Shown: positions 39,599-48,849 of the stretch, piece after piece
Position numbering within the stretch: position 1 is the first letter of the stretch
How the letters are laid out: each line of letters begins with the position of its first letter
Assembly: GCA_030655075.1 (NCBI GenBank)
Contig: JAURWE010000066.1
Location: 1-64,000, forward strand
Length of the DNA: 64,000 bases
Direction: 5' to 3'
Origin: Pararhizobium sp.
GTDB lineage: Bacteria > Pseudomonadota > Alphaproteobacteria > Rhizobiales > Rhizobiaceae
Position numbers and translations under genes: made by a program
The notes under the pieces: model-generated
What the model saw: only the letters and a program-made list of their open reading frames with translations
Told to the model about the DNA's origin: nothing
Databases searched by the model: none

Positions 39599-40543
39599 TC
39601 ACTTCATGACGATCCCGTCGCGAATCTTGGCAAAGCGGTCATAGGCGCCGCCGCCGGGAATGGGGTATTGCGCCAGCATCAGCACCATCGTCCGCCCGTC
39701 GATGCGGAACCAGGCAATGCCGCCGAGCGTCTTTCCGTTGGCGGCGTCCTTGCGCGTGTAGGTGGCTTCGAGCACCCGGCCTTTGGCGGTGTCGCGCATG
39801 ACCGTGCCGAGAATGTCGGCATTCGGATAGCGCTTGATGATCTGCTGCCGCACGCCCTCGTCGTCGTCTTCGATGGTCATGATGGACTGGCCGCCAGCGT
39901 CCGTGGTCAAGATCATCGCGAAGGGCTGGTCGAGCGCGATGTCGATATCGGTGCCCGGACCATCGGTGATGAGCGAGAAGGAGCCCGCCTGAATATCGAC
40001 GATCCGCATGCCGTTCAGATCCTCGAAACGGTAGGGCAGACCTTCGGCCCGCTGCTCCATCGTCATCGGCGTTTCGACCGCCGTTGCAAGCACGGCCTCG
40101 ATCATGGCGAAATCCGTCTGGCCGGCGGCGAGATCGGGAATGGCGGCAACGACGACGCCATTGCTGTCCTTGCCCTCGATCGCCAGCGCCATGACCTGCG
40201 CCTTGAGGTTCAGGAGATAGGTTTTCGAAAACAGCGCATGCCGTCCGTCCGGCAGCGTCATGTCGCGGGCCGCATCCAGCCGGGCCCGGTCGCGGCCCGC
40301 ACCGGTGATGTCGCCGATCCTCCCAAGGCTGGCCAGATCGATCGTCTCGGCCTTGTGCTGCGTGATGGTGAAGGCGACGCCATTGCCATTGCGGAACATC
40401 GTCACCGGATCGCGCGCCAGAACAAAACCCTCCGGCACGGCAAAACTCCAGGCCGTGCCCGGCATGTTGACGAGCTCGGCCGCTCGGGCGGGCAGCGCCA
40501 GAAGCGTCAGGAACGCGCAGATCACGAAAGCAGTCAGACGCAT
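39599..40543 (-). CDS. Paralogous secreted protein
   Basis: A 314-residue protein with a signal peptide (LTAFVICAFLTLLALPARAA), then GTAWSFAVPEGFVLARDPVT, TIDLASLGRIGDITGAG, LPYRFEDLNGMRIVDIQAGS and GGAYDRFAKIRDGIVMK. It shares both halves with the gene at 38043. First gene of the three-gene array on this strand. ATG 40543 is chosen at the signal peptide. No enzymatic motif is recognised. Confidence 0.65.
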   Translation of the reverse strand: MRLTAFVICAFLTLLALPARAAELVNMPGTAWSFAVPEGFVLARDPVTMFRNGNGVAFTITQHKAETIDLASLGRIGDITGAGRDRARLDAARDMTLPDGRHALFSKTYLLNLKAQVMALAIEGKDSNGVVVAAIPDLAAGQTDFAMIEAVLATAVETPMTMEQRAEGLPYRFEDLNGMRIVDIQAGSFSLITDGPGTDIDIALDQPFAMILTTDAGGQSIMTIEDDDEGVRQQIIKRYPNADILGTVMRDTAKGRVLEATYTRKDAANGKTLGGIAWFRIDGRTMVLMLAQYPIPGGGAYDRFAKIRDGIVMK

Positions 40544-40728
40544 GGAGAGGGCTCCGGGGCTGTGAACTGCCGCAGAGTACTTGATCACGCCGGGCCGCTC
40601 AAGCAGAGGCCCAGTCCATGCCCATTTTGGTCGCGCAGCTACATTTGCAGCGGTCGCGCCCGACAGATGGTTTTGCACATTGCAGGACCTGTGGGCCGGC
40701 GACCGGCCTTTTGATGACGTTGGGGAAT

Positions 40729-41121
40729 TTAGTAAACGAACGCGACCGCATCGTTCGGGATCAGCGAAACAGCGGGACTGTCGAACAATTCCTTATGTTC
40801 AAGGATTGCTTTCTCCCAAGCCTCAGCCGGCCCGGCAGCGATAAACTGCAATGTGCCGTCAAGGTTGTTGACGACCTCGATCCCATCTTTCGAATAGGTA
40901 TGGAGCACGTTTATGACGGGTGCTTTCATCTGGCTGTAGAAGGCACGGATCGCTGTCCGCCGCTCCGCAGCGTTCGTGATCGACTTCGCATCGCTCAGCC
41001 CCGACCCGGCTGCGACCTCGACGAGAAAAGCCAGTGTCTGGTCTGGTTCGGACGAGGTGACGATGTTTCTTGCGCGGGCATTCAGCATTTCCGTTTCCTT
41101 TCCGGAAAGAAATGGTGGCAT
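40729..41121 (-). CDS. Small partner of the subtilase
   Basis: A 130-residue soluble protein whose ATG overlaps the subtilase stop by one base (TGATG). The second half (VINVLHTYSKDGIEVVNNLD ... VSLIPNDAVAFVY) has the beta-alpha-beta look of the I9-type subtilisin propeptide/inhibitor and ends in a short strand that could enter an active site. I infer a chaperone or inhibitor acting in trans; sequence alone does not prove it. A later start at MLNARARN (GAAATG, 41085) is possible. Confidence 0.5.
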   Translation of the reverse strand: MPPFLSGKETEMLNARARNIVTSSEPDQTLAFLVEVAAGSGLSDAKSITNAAERRTAIRAFYSQMKAPVINVLHTYSKDGIEVVNNLDGTLQFIAAGPAEAWEKAILEHKELFDSPAVSLIPNDAVAFVY

Positions 41122-42641
41122 CACCTCAGTTTGGCAAGATCGAGGTGGCCTTCACCGGCTCTCGGAAGGTCCAAGCTAGTCCAATGTGAATAATGAGAGG
41201 TTAACCCCAGCAGCCGTTGAGTCAAGCGATCGGGCTTGCGGCAAAGGGTTCTGTCGGCCTCTATCAACAGGGCTGCAGCGGCGCTGACGATCGGCGAGGC
41301 CATGGAGGTCCCGCTGGTGCGCGCATAGCGGCCGTCGGGAACGCAGCTGTTGATGCTGACGCCGGGTGCAACCAGATTGGGTTTCCCGTCTGCGCGAGAC
41401 GCCGGAAATGATGTTGATTCGCCCCAGGCACTGAAATCCGCGATGCGATTGTGATGATCCACCGCGCCAACTGCGAGTACATTGCTGAAGCGGGCCGGTG
41501 CGCCATGATGGCCGGCGCCCTTTTTCCCGTGGTTACCAATAGCCGCGACAACCAGCGTGCCTTCGTCCTCCCGGATCGTCTGCAACAAATTGTACAGTCC
41601 GCGCGCCTCGTCATCGGGCATGCCCTCGAAGCCAAGCGACGCGTTTATAATGTCGACGCCATCGCCGTGCGGGCCGGCTGATCTGGCCAGCCAGTTGAGG
41701 CCGGCGACAATCTGCACAACTGTTCCAGAAGCCCTATTGTTTGCCCTCGGCATCAGAACTGCTGCAACCGACAGATGGGCGTCCGGCGCTATCCCGGCAT
41801 TTAAGCCGACGCATATGCCGGAAACATGGGTGCCGTGATGATGAAAATCCCGCGATCTTATCGCGAGCATCGGCTGGCCAAACTGGTCGAATGCGCAGAA
41901 CGGGATGGCCTTTCCGAAAAACTCGGGGTGATTCGCATCCACTCCCGTATCAAGAACGCCAATGGAGACGCCTTTTCCCGTGAACAGGGGCTGGCCGTCC
42001 GCCCCGAGCGGCAGGCCTGTCCGGTGCCAGAAAAGTTCGCCGCCAGCGACAGGTCCTTCATTCAGCGGAAGCTCGAAAATCAGCTCGGTGTTGGACAGGA
42101 CCGTTGCGCCCTGTGCTTCCAGACGCTTGACGTCGTTCGGTTGCAGATCCGGCAGAATAGCAGCACCCAGCGCCTCCAGAAAAATGCCTCGGATTTTGAG
42201 CCGGCTGTCTTCATACAGATGACCCAGCGACGGCAATCGTCTGGCGGAACTGTTGGCCGCATTGACAAGGTCAATGCTGTAATTCGGCTTGTCGGCAAAG
42301 GAAGCATGCAGCAGCTTGCGCAAATCATGCCGCAGGCGGCGCGGCTTTCCCAGCGCTGAGAGTTCCGCTTTTGGAGGTATGACAAGTTTCGGATCGGTTT
42401 CGCTGCCGGTCAGCCAGACGTCCGACTGCGGCCTTGCCAGAAGGCCTGCCGGCAAACGCTGATTGCCACTGCGCTTTTTGTAAGTCCTTATCCAATCTCG
42501 CCTCAGGTCGCGAAGATGCCGCCGCGCGCCGGCCGACGCTGTGCGGACGGATTTCCGCCAAATCTGTGTTTGCATTTCGAGTGCTTTAACAAACTCCACC
42601 GGCTGTAATTGCCAAACGACCGTCTTCATTGAGCGCCCCAT
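41121..42641 (-). CDS. S8 subtilisin-like serine protease
   Basis: A 506-residue protease with the full triad: Asp231 (VSIGVLDTGVDANHPEF), His269 (HHHGTHVSG) and Ser446 (RTSGTSMASP), plus the oxyanion Asn in VAAIGNHG. The N-terminal 200 residues are basic, helical and without a signal peptide, so the enzyme is probably cytoplasmic or exported by another route. The stop overlaps the next gene's start. An unusual 'propeptide split off into a second gene' arrangement is possible. Confidence 0.85.
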   Translation of the reverse strand: MGRSMKTVVWQLQPVEFVKALEMQTQIWRKSVRTASAGARRHLRDLRRDWIRTYKKRSGNQRLPAGLLARPQSDVWLTGSETDPKLVIPPKAELSALGKPRRLRHDLRKLLHASFADKPNYSIDLVNAANSSARRLPSLGHLYEDSRLKIRGIFLEALGAAILPDLQPNDVKRLEAQGATVLSNTELIFELPLNEGPVAGGELFWHRTGLPLGADGQPLFTGKGVSIGVLDTGVDANHPEFFGKAIPFCAFDQFGQPMLAIRSRDFHHHGTHVSGICVGLNAGIAPDAHLSVAAVLMPRANNRASGTVVQIVAGLNWLARSAGPHGDGVDIINASLGFEGMPDDEARGLYNLLQTIREDEGTLVVAAIGNHGKKGAGHHGAPARFSNVLAVGAVDHHNRIADFSAWGESTSFPASRADGKPNLVAPGVSINSCVPDGRYARTSGTSMASPIVSAAAALLIEADRTLCRKPDRLTQRLLGLTSHYSHWTSLDLPRAGEGHLDLAKLR

Positions 42642-42714
42642 ATATTAGATGGGGAAACAATACAGATTCGATTTACGATTGCAACCTAAGCGATTGCATG
42701 CGTACCGGCCGTGC

Positions 42715-44364
42715 CTACCGGTCGCTCACCTCCCACCGCGGGCTGATCCAGGGTTCCTGGTTGCTGCGCGGCAGCGGCTGTTTGCCGAGAATATGGTCGG
42801 CCGCCTTTTCGCCGGTCATGATCGAGGGGCCGTTGAGGTTGCCATAGGTGACATGCGGGAAGATCGACGAGTCGGCGACGCGCAGGCCTTCGACGCCGAT
42901 GACCCGGGTTTCCGGGTCGACCACGGCCATAGGGTCGTCCTTCGCGCCCATCTTGCAGGTGCCGCAGGGGTGATAGGCGCTTTCCAGGTGCTCGCGCAGG
43001 AAGGCGTCGATCTGCGCGTCGGTGGTGACACCGGCGCCGGGCTGGATTTCCGGCCCGCGAAACTGGTCGAAAGCCTGCTGGCCGAAGATTTCGCGGGTGA
43101 GGCGCACGCAGTGACGGAACTTTTCCCAGTCTTCCGGGTGGCTCATGTAGTTGAAGCGGATCACCGGATCGGCCTTGACGTCGCTCGAGCGCAGCGTTAC
43201 CGAGCCGCGCGACTTCGACAGGTTGTAGCCGACATGGGCCTGGAAACCGTGGCTTTTGGCGGCCGCCTTGCCGTCATAGGAAATCGCTACCGGCAGGAAG
43301 TGATACTGGATATCCGGCTGCTTGACGCCCGGCGCCGAGCGCAGAAAGGCGCAGGCCTCGAACTGGTTGGAGGTGCCGAGCCCCTGCTTGAGGAACAACC
43401 ACTGCGCGCCGATGATGCCCTGCCAGTACCAGGGCAGTTTTGAGTAGAGCGACACCGGTTTTGTCGCCGTCTGCTGGAAATAGAACTCCATATGGTCCTG
43501 CAGATTGGCGCCGACGCCCGGCCGGTCGGCTTCCACGGAGATACCCATCTCCTGCAGATGCGCGCCGGGGCCGATGCCCGACAGCATCAGAAGCTTCGGC
43601 GAGTTGAACGACGAGGCCGAGACGATGACCTCGCGGTTGGCACGCACCACCTCGATTTTTCCGCCGCGTTCGATCTCGACGCCGACGGCGCGGCCGTTCT
43701 CGATGATGATCTTGCGGGCAAGGCAGTGGAGAATATCGGCGTTCGGCCGCTTCAGCGCCGGCTTCAGATAGGCGGTTGCGGCCGACCAGCGGCGGCCCTG
43801 ATGGGTCGTCTGCTCCATCAGGCCAAAGCCTTCCTGCTTCTCGCCATTGTAGTCTTCCGTCAGCTCGAAACCGGCCTGACGGCCCGCCTCGACAAAGGCC
43901 TTGAACAGGGGATTGCTGGCCTCGCCCCTGCGCACGTGCAGCGGCCCGCCGGTGCCGCGCCAGCCCTGCTGGCCCCCATGCGAATGCTCCATCCGCTTGA
44001 AGTACGGCAGCACATCCGAATAGGCCCAACCCTGTGCGCCGAGCGCCTCCCAGCGATTGAAATCTTCCGCATGCCCGCGCACGTACACCATGCCGTTGAT
44101 CGACGACGACCCGCCGATCACCTTGCCGCGCGGCGCCGTGATGCGCCGGTTGTTGAGGTTCGGCTCGGGCTCGGACAGATAACCCCAGTTGTAGCGGTCC
44201 ATGCTCATCGGCCAGGCGAGTGCCGCCGGCATCTGGATGAACGGCCCGATATCCGTGCCGCCATATTCCAGCACCAGCACGGTATTCTTGCCGTCTTCCG
44301 ACAGGCGATAGGCAAGCGCCGAGCCTGCGGAGCCCGAACCGATGATGATAAAGTCAGCCTGCAT
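42715..44364 (-). CDS. betA: Choline dehydrogenase
   Basis: A 549-residue FAD enzyme of the GMC family that oxidises choline to betaine aldehyde. Motifs: FIIIGSGSAGSALAYRLSED (FAD), GGSSSINGMVYVRGHAEDFN, SSFNSPKLLMLSGIGPG and the C-terminal YHPCGTCKMG with His and VADSSIFPH. ATG 44364 (MQADFIIIG) fits the family; the longer frame starts in the upstream toxin-antitoxin region. It is separated from betB by an opposite-strand toxin-antitoxin module. Confidence 0.95.
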   Translation of the reverse strand: MQADFIIIGSGSAGSALAYRLSEDGKNTVLVLEYGGTDIGPFIQMPAALAWPMSMDRYNWGYLSEPEPNLNNRRITAPRGKVIGGSSSINGMVYVRGHAEDFNRWEALGAQGWAYSDVLPYFKRMEHSHGGQQGWRGTGGPLHVRRGEASNPLFKAFVEAGRQAGFELTEDYNGEKQEGFGLMEQTTHQGRRWSAATAYLKPALKRPNADILHCLARKIIIENGRAVGVEIERGGKIEVVRANREVIVSASSFNSPKLLMLSGIGPGAHLQEMGISVEADRPGVGANLQDHMEFYFQQTATKPVSLYSKLPWYWQGIIGAQWLFLKQGLGTSNQFEACAFLRSAPGVKQPDIQYHFLPVAISYDGKAAAKSHGFQAHVGYNLSKSRGSVTLRSSDVKADPVIRFNYMSHPEDWEKFRHCVRLTREIFGQQAFDQFRGPEIQPGAGVTTDAQIDAFLREHLESAYHPCGTCKMGAKDDPMAVVDPETRVIGVEGLRVADSSIFPHVTYGNLNGPSIMTGEKAADHILGKQPLPRSNQEPWISPRWEVSDR

Positions 44365-44409
44365 AGTGGTCGCACCTAGCTTCAAGAGTATCTGGACGAA
44401 AGATGGGAT

Positions 44410-44424
44410 ATAGCTTAAAGCTAT
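44410..44424. promoter_or_regulatory. Operator-like palindrome of the toxin-antitoxin module
   Basis: Perfect odd palindrome ATAGCTT-A-AAGCTAT located 38 bases before the RelE start. TATAGCTT-like palindromes of this kind are typical operators of XRE-controlled HigBA/RelBE modules. It also lies in the betA promoter region. Confidence 0.65.
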
Positions 44425-44461
44425 GAAAAGCGGATCGAGAGCGGAAAGCAAGACGCCGGCG

Positions 44462-44707
44462 ATGAAGGAAATTGCCTATACGCGGGAGGCACGGAAAAGC
44501 CTCCTTCAGATGCAGCCCAAACGCCGGGCGGCCATATTCGCCAAACTCGAAGACTACGCGAGTGGAAAGCGCGTCGACATCAAGAAGATGGTGGGACAGC
44601 CGTACTTTCGCATTCGCGTTGGCCAGGATCGGGTTGTCATCGATGACATGGGAAACGTCGTTACGGTGATCGAAGCCGGTCCGCGCGGCAGCATTTACAA
44701 GGAATAA
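44462..44707 (+). CDS. RelE/HigB-family toxin
   Basis: An 81-residue RelE-fold protein: KEIAYTREARKSLLQMQPKR, YASGKRVDIKKMVGQPYFRI and GQDRVVIDDMGNVVTVIEAG. The toxin comes before the antitoxin, the order used by HigBA-type modules. ATG 44462 is chosen because the family starts with its first strand; a GTG/ATG further upstream (44423) overlaps the palindrome. mRNA cleavage is the usual activity of the family. Confidence 0.85.
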   Translation: MKEIAYTREARKSLLQMQPKRRAAIFAKLEDYASGKRVDIKKMVGQPYFRIRVGQDRVVIDDMGNVVTVIEAGPRGSIYKE

Positions 44708-44713
44708 GCGAAG

Positions 44714-45079
44714 ATGGGCGACATCCAGAAACTGACGATCGACGGCAAGAACTACGTGCTTCTGAGCGAGGAAGACTACGAGGATATGGTCGATGGTCTC
44801 AAGGCAGAGGCGGTCATGGCGCGGGTCGCGGCCGGCGAGGAGACGTTTCCGCACGCATTGATCAAGGAACTCTCGGACTCCGACAGTCCGATCCGCACCT
44901 ACAGAAAATATCGCGGCTTGACCGTTACACAACTTGCCGACGCCGTGGGGGTTTCCCAGCCGCATCTCTCCGACATTGAAAACGGCAAGAAGACCGGGTC
45001 CGTCGAGGTGCTGATGCGCATCGCGCACACGCTCAAGGTCGATCTGGACGATCTCGTGGTGTGGACCAAGGACGACTGA
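44714..45079 (+). CDS. XRE-family antitoxin
   Basis: A 121-residue protein. The N-terminus (KLTIDGKNYVLLSEEDYEDM) resembles the toxin-binding part of such antitoxins, and residues about 60-115 form an XRE helix-turn-helix (YRGLTVTQLADAVGVSQPHL SDIENGKKTG, read as one domain). It lies six bases after the toxin gene and is expected to bind the ATAGCTT palindrome. Confidence 0.85.
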   Translation: MGDIQKLTIDGKNYVLLSEEDYEDMVDGLKAEAVMARVAAGEETFPHALIKELSDSDSPIRTYRKYRGLTVTQLADAVGVSQPHLSDIENGKKTGSVEVLMRIAHTLKVDLDDLVVWTKDD

Positions 45080-45204
45080 CCTCCCCGGGCTCGTTGCCGA
45101 ACGATGACGAATGTGGACCTTGGCGCCGGCTGTCTGCGACGCGGCGTCCCTTCTCCGGCGGAGCGCAATGGGTCCTCTCTCCGCAAGCCCGGCATGGCCG
45201 CTCA

Positions 45205-46674
45205 TCAATACGGCGCCTGCACCGGCGACATCGCCACGTAGATGCTCTTCAGCTCGCTATAGTGGTTGAGCGCCGCCAGTGAATTCTCGCGGCCGAAGCC
45301 GGACTGTTTCGAGCCGCCGAAGGGCACTTCGACCGGGGCGAGGTTGTAGGTGTTGATCCACAGCGTGCCGGCCTCGAGGCGGTCGGCGACGCGGTGGCCG
45401 CGGGTGAGGTCGTTGGTGAAGACGCCGGCCGAGAGGCCGAAATCCGTGCCGTTGGCCCGCGCGATCACCTCGTCCTCATGGTCGAAATCGAGCACGCACA
45501 TGACGGGCCCGAAAATCTCTTCGCGGGCGATGGTCATGGCGTCGGTGACATCGGCAAAGACCGTCGGCTGGATATAGTTGCCTTCGGACGACACTGCGTT
45601 TGGAATGCCGCCGCCGGTCAAAAGCGTCGCGCCCTCGGCCTTGCCCTTTTCGATATAGGAAAACACCTTGTCGAGCTGCGCCTTCGAGACCATCGGGCCG
45701 AACTGCGTCTCCTCGTTCATCGGATCGCCGATAACAATGTTTTCGGTGCGCTCTTTCAGCCGGGTCAGGAACTGCTGCTTGATGCCCTTCTGCACGAAGA
45801 CGCGGGTGCCGTTCGAGCAGACCTGGCCGGTCGAGTAGAAATTGCCGAGCATGGCGCCGCCGATGGCGCTTTCGAGATCAGCATCGTCAAAGACGATCAG
45901 CGGCGACTTGCCGCCCAGTTCCATGGTGACATGCTTGAGGTTGGCGGCTGCAGCGCCCGCGACCTTTTTGCCGGTCTCGACCGATCCGGTCAGCGACACC
46001 TTGGCGACATCCTTGTGGTTGACCAGCAGCGGGCCGGTGGTCCGGTCACCCTGGATGACATTGTAGAGCCCCTTCGGCAGACCGGCCTCGATCAGGATCT
46101 CGGCGATCTTCAAGGCACCGAGCGGCGTGTTTTCCGATGGCTTGAACACCATCGCATTGCCGCAGATCAGCGCCGGCGCACCCTTCCAGCAGGCGATCTG
46201 CTGCGGGTAGTTCCAGGCACCGATGCCGACGCAGACGCCAAGGGCGGTGCGCTTGGTATAGGCAAAGTCGCCGCCGAGCGGGATATAGTCGCCGTTGAGC
46301 GCCGAGGCCGCGACGCCGCCGAAGAATTCGAACGCATCGGCACCCGAGGTCGGGTCGGCGACGATCGTCTCCTGGATCGGCTTGCCGGTGTCGAGCGTCT
46401 CGAGCTCCGAAAGCTCGCGGTTGCGCGCGCGCATGATATCGGCGGCGCGGCGGAGAATCCGGCCGCGCGCCGTCGGGCTCATCGCCGCCCATTCCGGCTG
46501 GGCGCGTTTGGCCGCCGCAATCGCTCTTTCGACGATCGCCGGTGTTGCCGCATGCAGCCGGGCGATGACTTCGCCGGTCGCCGGATAGAGACTGTCGAAC
46601 GGCGCACCGGCCGTGTCCTCGACATATTCGCCGTCGATGAAGTGCGAGGCTTTGGGCTGGGCTTTCATGGTCAT
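45205..46674 (-). CDS. betB: Betaine aldehyde dehydrogenase
   Basis: A 489-residue NAD(P)-dependent aldehyde dehydrogenase that makes glycine betaine. The catalytic Glu (VTMELGGKSPLIVF) and Cys (YSTGQVCSNGTRVFV) are present, as is the NAD fold motif (SLTGSVETGKKVAG). The start overlaps the betC stop by four bases. In other rhizobia betA follows directly; here it is displaced by a toxin-antitoxin pair on the other strand. Confidence 0.95.
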   Translation of the reverse strand: MTMKAQPKASHFIDGEYVEDTAGAPFDSLYPATGEVIARLHAATPAIVERAIAAAKRAQPEWAAMSPTARGRILRRAADIMRARNRELSELETLDTGKPIQETIVADPTSGADAFEFFGGVAASALNGDYIPLGGDFAYTKRTALGVCVGIGAWNYPQQIACWKGAPALICGNAMVFKPSENTPLGALKIAEILIEAGLPKGLYNVIQGDRTTGPLLVNHKDVAKVSLTGSVETGKKVAGAAAANLKHVTMELGGKSPLIVFDDADLESAIGGAMLGNFYSTGQVCSNGTRVFVQKGIKQQFLTRLKERTENIVIGDPMNEETQFGPMVSKAQLDKVFSYIEKGKAEGATLLTGGGIPNAVSSEGNYIQPTVFADVTDAMTIAREEIFGPVMCVLDFDHEDEVIARANGTDFGLSAGVFTNDLTRGHRVADRLEAGTLWINTYNLAPVEVPFGGSKQSGFGRENSLAALNHYSELKSIYVAMSPVQAPY

Positions 46675-48206
46675 TCACCCCTCGGGTAACGCTTGGTGTC
46701 TTCGAGATTGTCGAGATTCATGTGGTTGCGCATGTAGCGCTCGGAGGCCTTCTGCAGCGGCTGGTGGTCCCACGGATAATAGGCGCCGTTGCGCAGCGCC
46801 TCGTAGACCACCCAGCGCCGCGCCTGGCTTTCGCGCACGCTGGCGTCGAATTCCGCCATGTCCCAGCGCGCCGCGCATTTTGCCCGGAAGGCGGCGAGCG
46901 TTTCCGCATGGGCGGGATCACCGGCCAGATTGGTCAGCTCCAGCGGGTCGGCATTGAGATCGTAGAGCTGGTCCGGGTCGAGGCTGCAATGGACGTATTT
47001 CCACTGGCCTTCGCGAATGCCGACCAGCGGCGCATAGGAGCCCTCGGCCGCATATTCCATCAGCACCGGTGAGAGGCGCGGCGCGCCGTTGATGACGGGC
47101 ACGAGGCTTTCGCCATCGGTCCACGGCATGATCCCGTCCATCGATATCCCCGCCAGATCGCAGAGCGTCGGCGTGATGTCGAGATTGGAGACGGGCGCCA
47201 GATGCAGGCCGGGGGTGACGCCGGGACCGGCCACCATCAGCGGCACCCGGGCCGAGCCCTCGAAAAAGCTCATCTTGAACCACAGGCCGCGCTCTCCCAG
47301 CATGTCGCCATGATCCGAGCAGAACAGGATGACCGTGTCGTCCAACATGCGGGTGCGGGTCAGGGTGTCGATCAGCTCGCCGACCTTCTCGTCGAGATAG
47401 GAGATATTGGCGAAATAGGCCTGCCGCGACCGGCGGATGTTGTCCACCGTCACGTCGAACTTGTCGTAGTCGCACGACAGGATCAGGCGCTGCGAATGCG
47501 GGTCCTGCTCACCGGGCGGAAAGGCGCCGACCTCCGGCTGCAGCTGGTCGCACCCTTCGTAGAGGTCCCAGAATTTCCGCCGCGCCACGTAAGGGTCGTG
47601 CGGGTGGGTGAAGGAAGCGGTGAGACACCAGGGGCGGCGGCCCTGATCGTCATTCTCCCGGGCCAGATGATAGAGCTTCTGGTTGGCCAGAAACGCCACC
47701 TCGTCGTCATACTCCATCTGGTTGCTGATTTCGGCGACGCCGGCGCCGGTGACGGAACCGAGATTGTGGTACCACCAGTCGATCCGCTCGCCCGGTTTGC
47801 GATAATCCGGCGTCCAGCCGAAATCGGCCGGATAGATGTCGGTCGTCAGCCGTTCCTCGAACCCGTGCAGCTGGTCCGGGCCGACGAAATGCATCTTGCC
47901 CGACAGCGCCGTATAATAGCCGGCCCGGCGCAGATGGTGGGCGAAGGTCGGGATCGACGAGGCATATTCGGCCGCATTGTCATAGACCTGCGTCCGGCTC
48001 GGCAGCTGCCCCGCCATGAACGAGGCGCGGGCAGGGGCGCAGAGTGGCGATGAGGTGTAGTTGTTGCGAAACCGCGCCGAGCGGGCCGCCAAAGCCTTCA
48101 TGTGCGGCGCATGCAGAAACTCCGCCGGGCCATCCGGAAAGAACTTTCCGTTCAACTGGTCGACCATGATGATGAGAATATTGGGCTTGCGGGCAGTCAC
48201 GGTCAT
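46671..48206 (-). CDS. betC: Choline sulfatase
   Basis: A 511-residue sulfatase that hydrolyses choline-O-sulfate to choline. The formylglycine motif CAPAR is in NYTSSPLCAPARASFMAG; metal-binding residues are in NILIIMVDQLNGKFFPDG and ILFCSDHGDMLGERGLW. The C-terminal region (WVVYEALRNGAYYPWDHQP) is typical of the betC type. ATG 48206 overlaps the betI stop (ATGA) and precedes MTVTARKPNIL; the frame extends further but only as an alternative reading of betI. Confidence 0.95.
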   Translation of the reverse strand: MTVTARKPNILIIMVDQLNGKFFPDGPAEFLHAPHMKALAARSARFRNNYTSSPLCAPARASFMAGQLPSRTQVYDNAAEYASSIPTFAHHLRRAGYYTALSGKMHFVGPDQLHGFEERLTTDIYPADFGWTPDYRKPGERIDWWYHNLGSVTGAGVAEISNQMEYDDEVAFLANQKLYHLARENDDQGRRPWCLTASFTHPHDPYVARRKFWDLYEGCDQLQPEVGAFPPGEQDPHSQRLILSCDYDKFDVTVDNIRRSRQAYFANISYLDEKVGELIDTLTRTRMLDDTVILFCSDHGDMLGERGLWFKMSFFEGSARVPLMVAGPGVTPGLHLAPVSNLDITPTLCDLAGISMDGIMPWTDGESLVPVINGAPRLSPVLMEYAAEGSYAPLVGIREGQWKYVHCSLDPDQLYDLNADPLELTNLAGDPAHAETLAAFRAKCAARWDMAEFDASVRESQARRWVVYEALRNGAYYPWDHQPLQKASERYMRNHMNLDNLEDTKRYPRGE

Positions 48207-48799
48207 TCTCCTTCGCCCATAAAGGGCAGCAGATGCGCGGTCACATAGTCTTCCACCAGCGAGATCGAGGCCTCGATGCTGATGGGCGCCGATTTCAGGC
48301 CCTGGCGCAGATAGAGCCCGTCGATCATCGCCGAGGCGCCCTCGGCGATGCGGGCGGCACTGTCGTCCGGGCAGAGCGGGCGCAGGCTTGCCATCAGGTT
48401 CGAGCGCAGCCGCCGGGCATAAAGCACCAGCAGGCGCCGGGTTTCCTCGGAACTTTGGGCTTCGGAATAAAAGGCGAGCCACGCCGCCACCGTTTCCGGC
48501 GCGAACTGGTGCGCCTGAAAGTTCACACGGATAAGGGCCGAAAGCTTGTCGCGCGGGCTGCCGGCAGCGTTGAGGGCGTCGACCGTGTCGGCCCGCAATT
48601 GCCGCAGCAGGCTGCGGATGGTCTCAAGAACCAGCTGCTCCTTCGAGCCGAAATAATGATGGGCCAGCGCCGCAGACACGCCCGCATGCCGGGCGATCTC
48701 CGACATGGTCACGGTCAGCGAGCCGCGATCACCCACCGCCCTCAGCGTGGCGTCCACCAGCGCCTTGCGGCGCACCGGCTCCATTCCAACTTTCGGCAT
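48203..48799 (-). CDS. betI: BetI, TetR-family repressor of bet genes
   Basis: A 198-residue regulator of choline catabolism. The HTH is at residues about 10-60 (ALVDATLRAVGDRGSLTVTM, GVSAALAHHYFGSKEQLV), and the C-terminal ligand domain has the BetI pattern (RRLRSNLMASLRPLC, MIDGLYLRQGL). Choline is the usual inducer. First gene of betI-betC-betB with four-base overlaps. A TTGATTGAT palindrome lies upstream. Confidence 0.92.
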   Translation of the reverse strand: MPKVGMEPVRRKALVDATLRAVGDRGSLTVTMSEIARHAGVSAALAHHYFGSKEQLVLETIRSLLRQLRADTVDALNAAGSPRDKLSALIRVNFQAHQFAPETVAAWLAFYSEAQSSEETRRLLVLYARRLRSNLMASLRPLCPDDSAARIAEGASAMIDGLYLRQGLKSAPISIEASISLVEDYVTAHLLPFMGEGE

Positions 48800-48829
48800 C
48801 GTGCCCCCTTTGTTGGAGGCAGCATATTT

Positions 48830-48849
48830 TTGATTGATCCATCAATCAA
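48830..48849. promoter_or_regulatory. BetI-type operator upstream of betI
   Basis: Inverted repeat TTGATTGAT-CC-ATCAATCAA, 31 bases before the betI start, in an AT-rich spot of a GC-rich region. Position and size suit autorepression by BetI. Confidence 0.7.
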
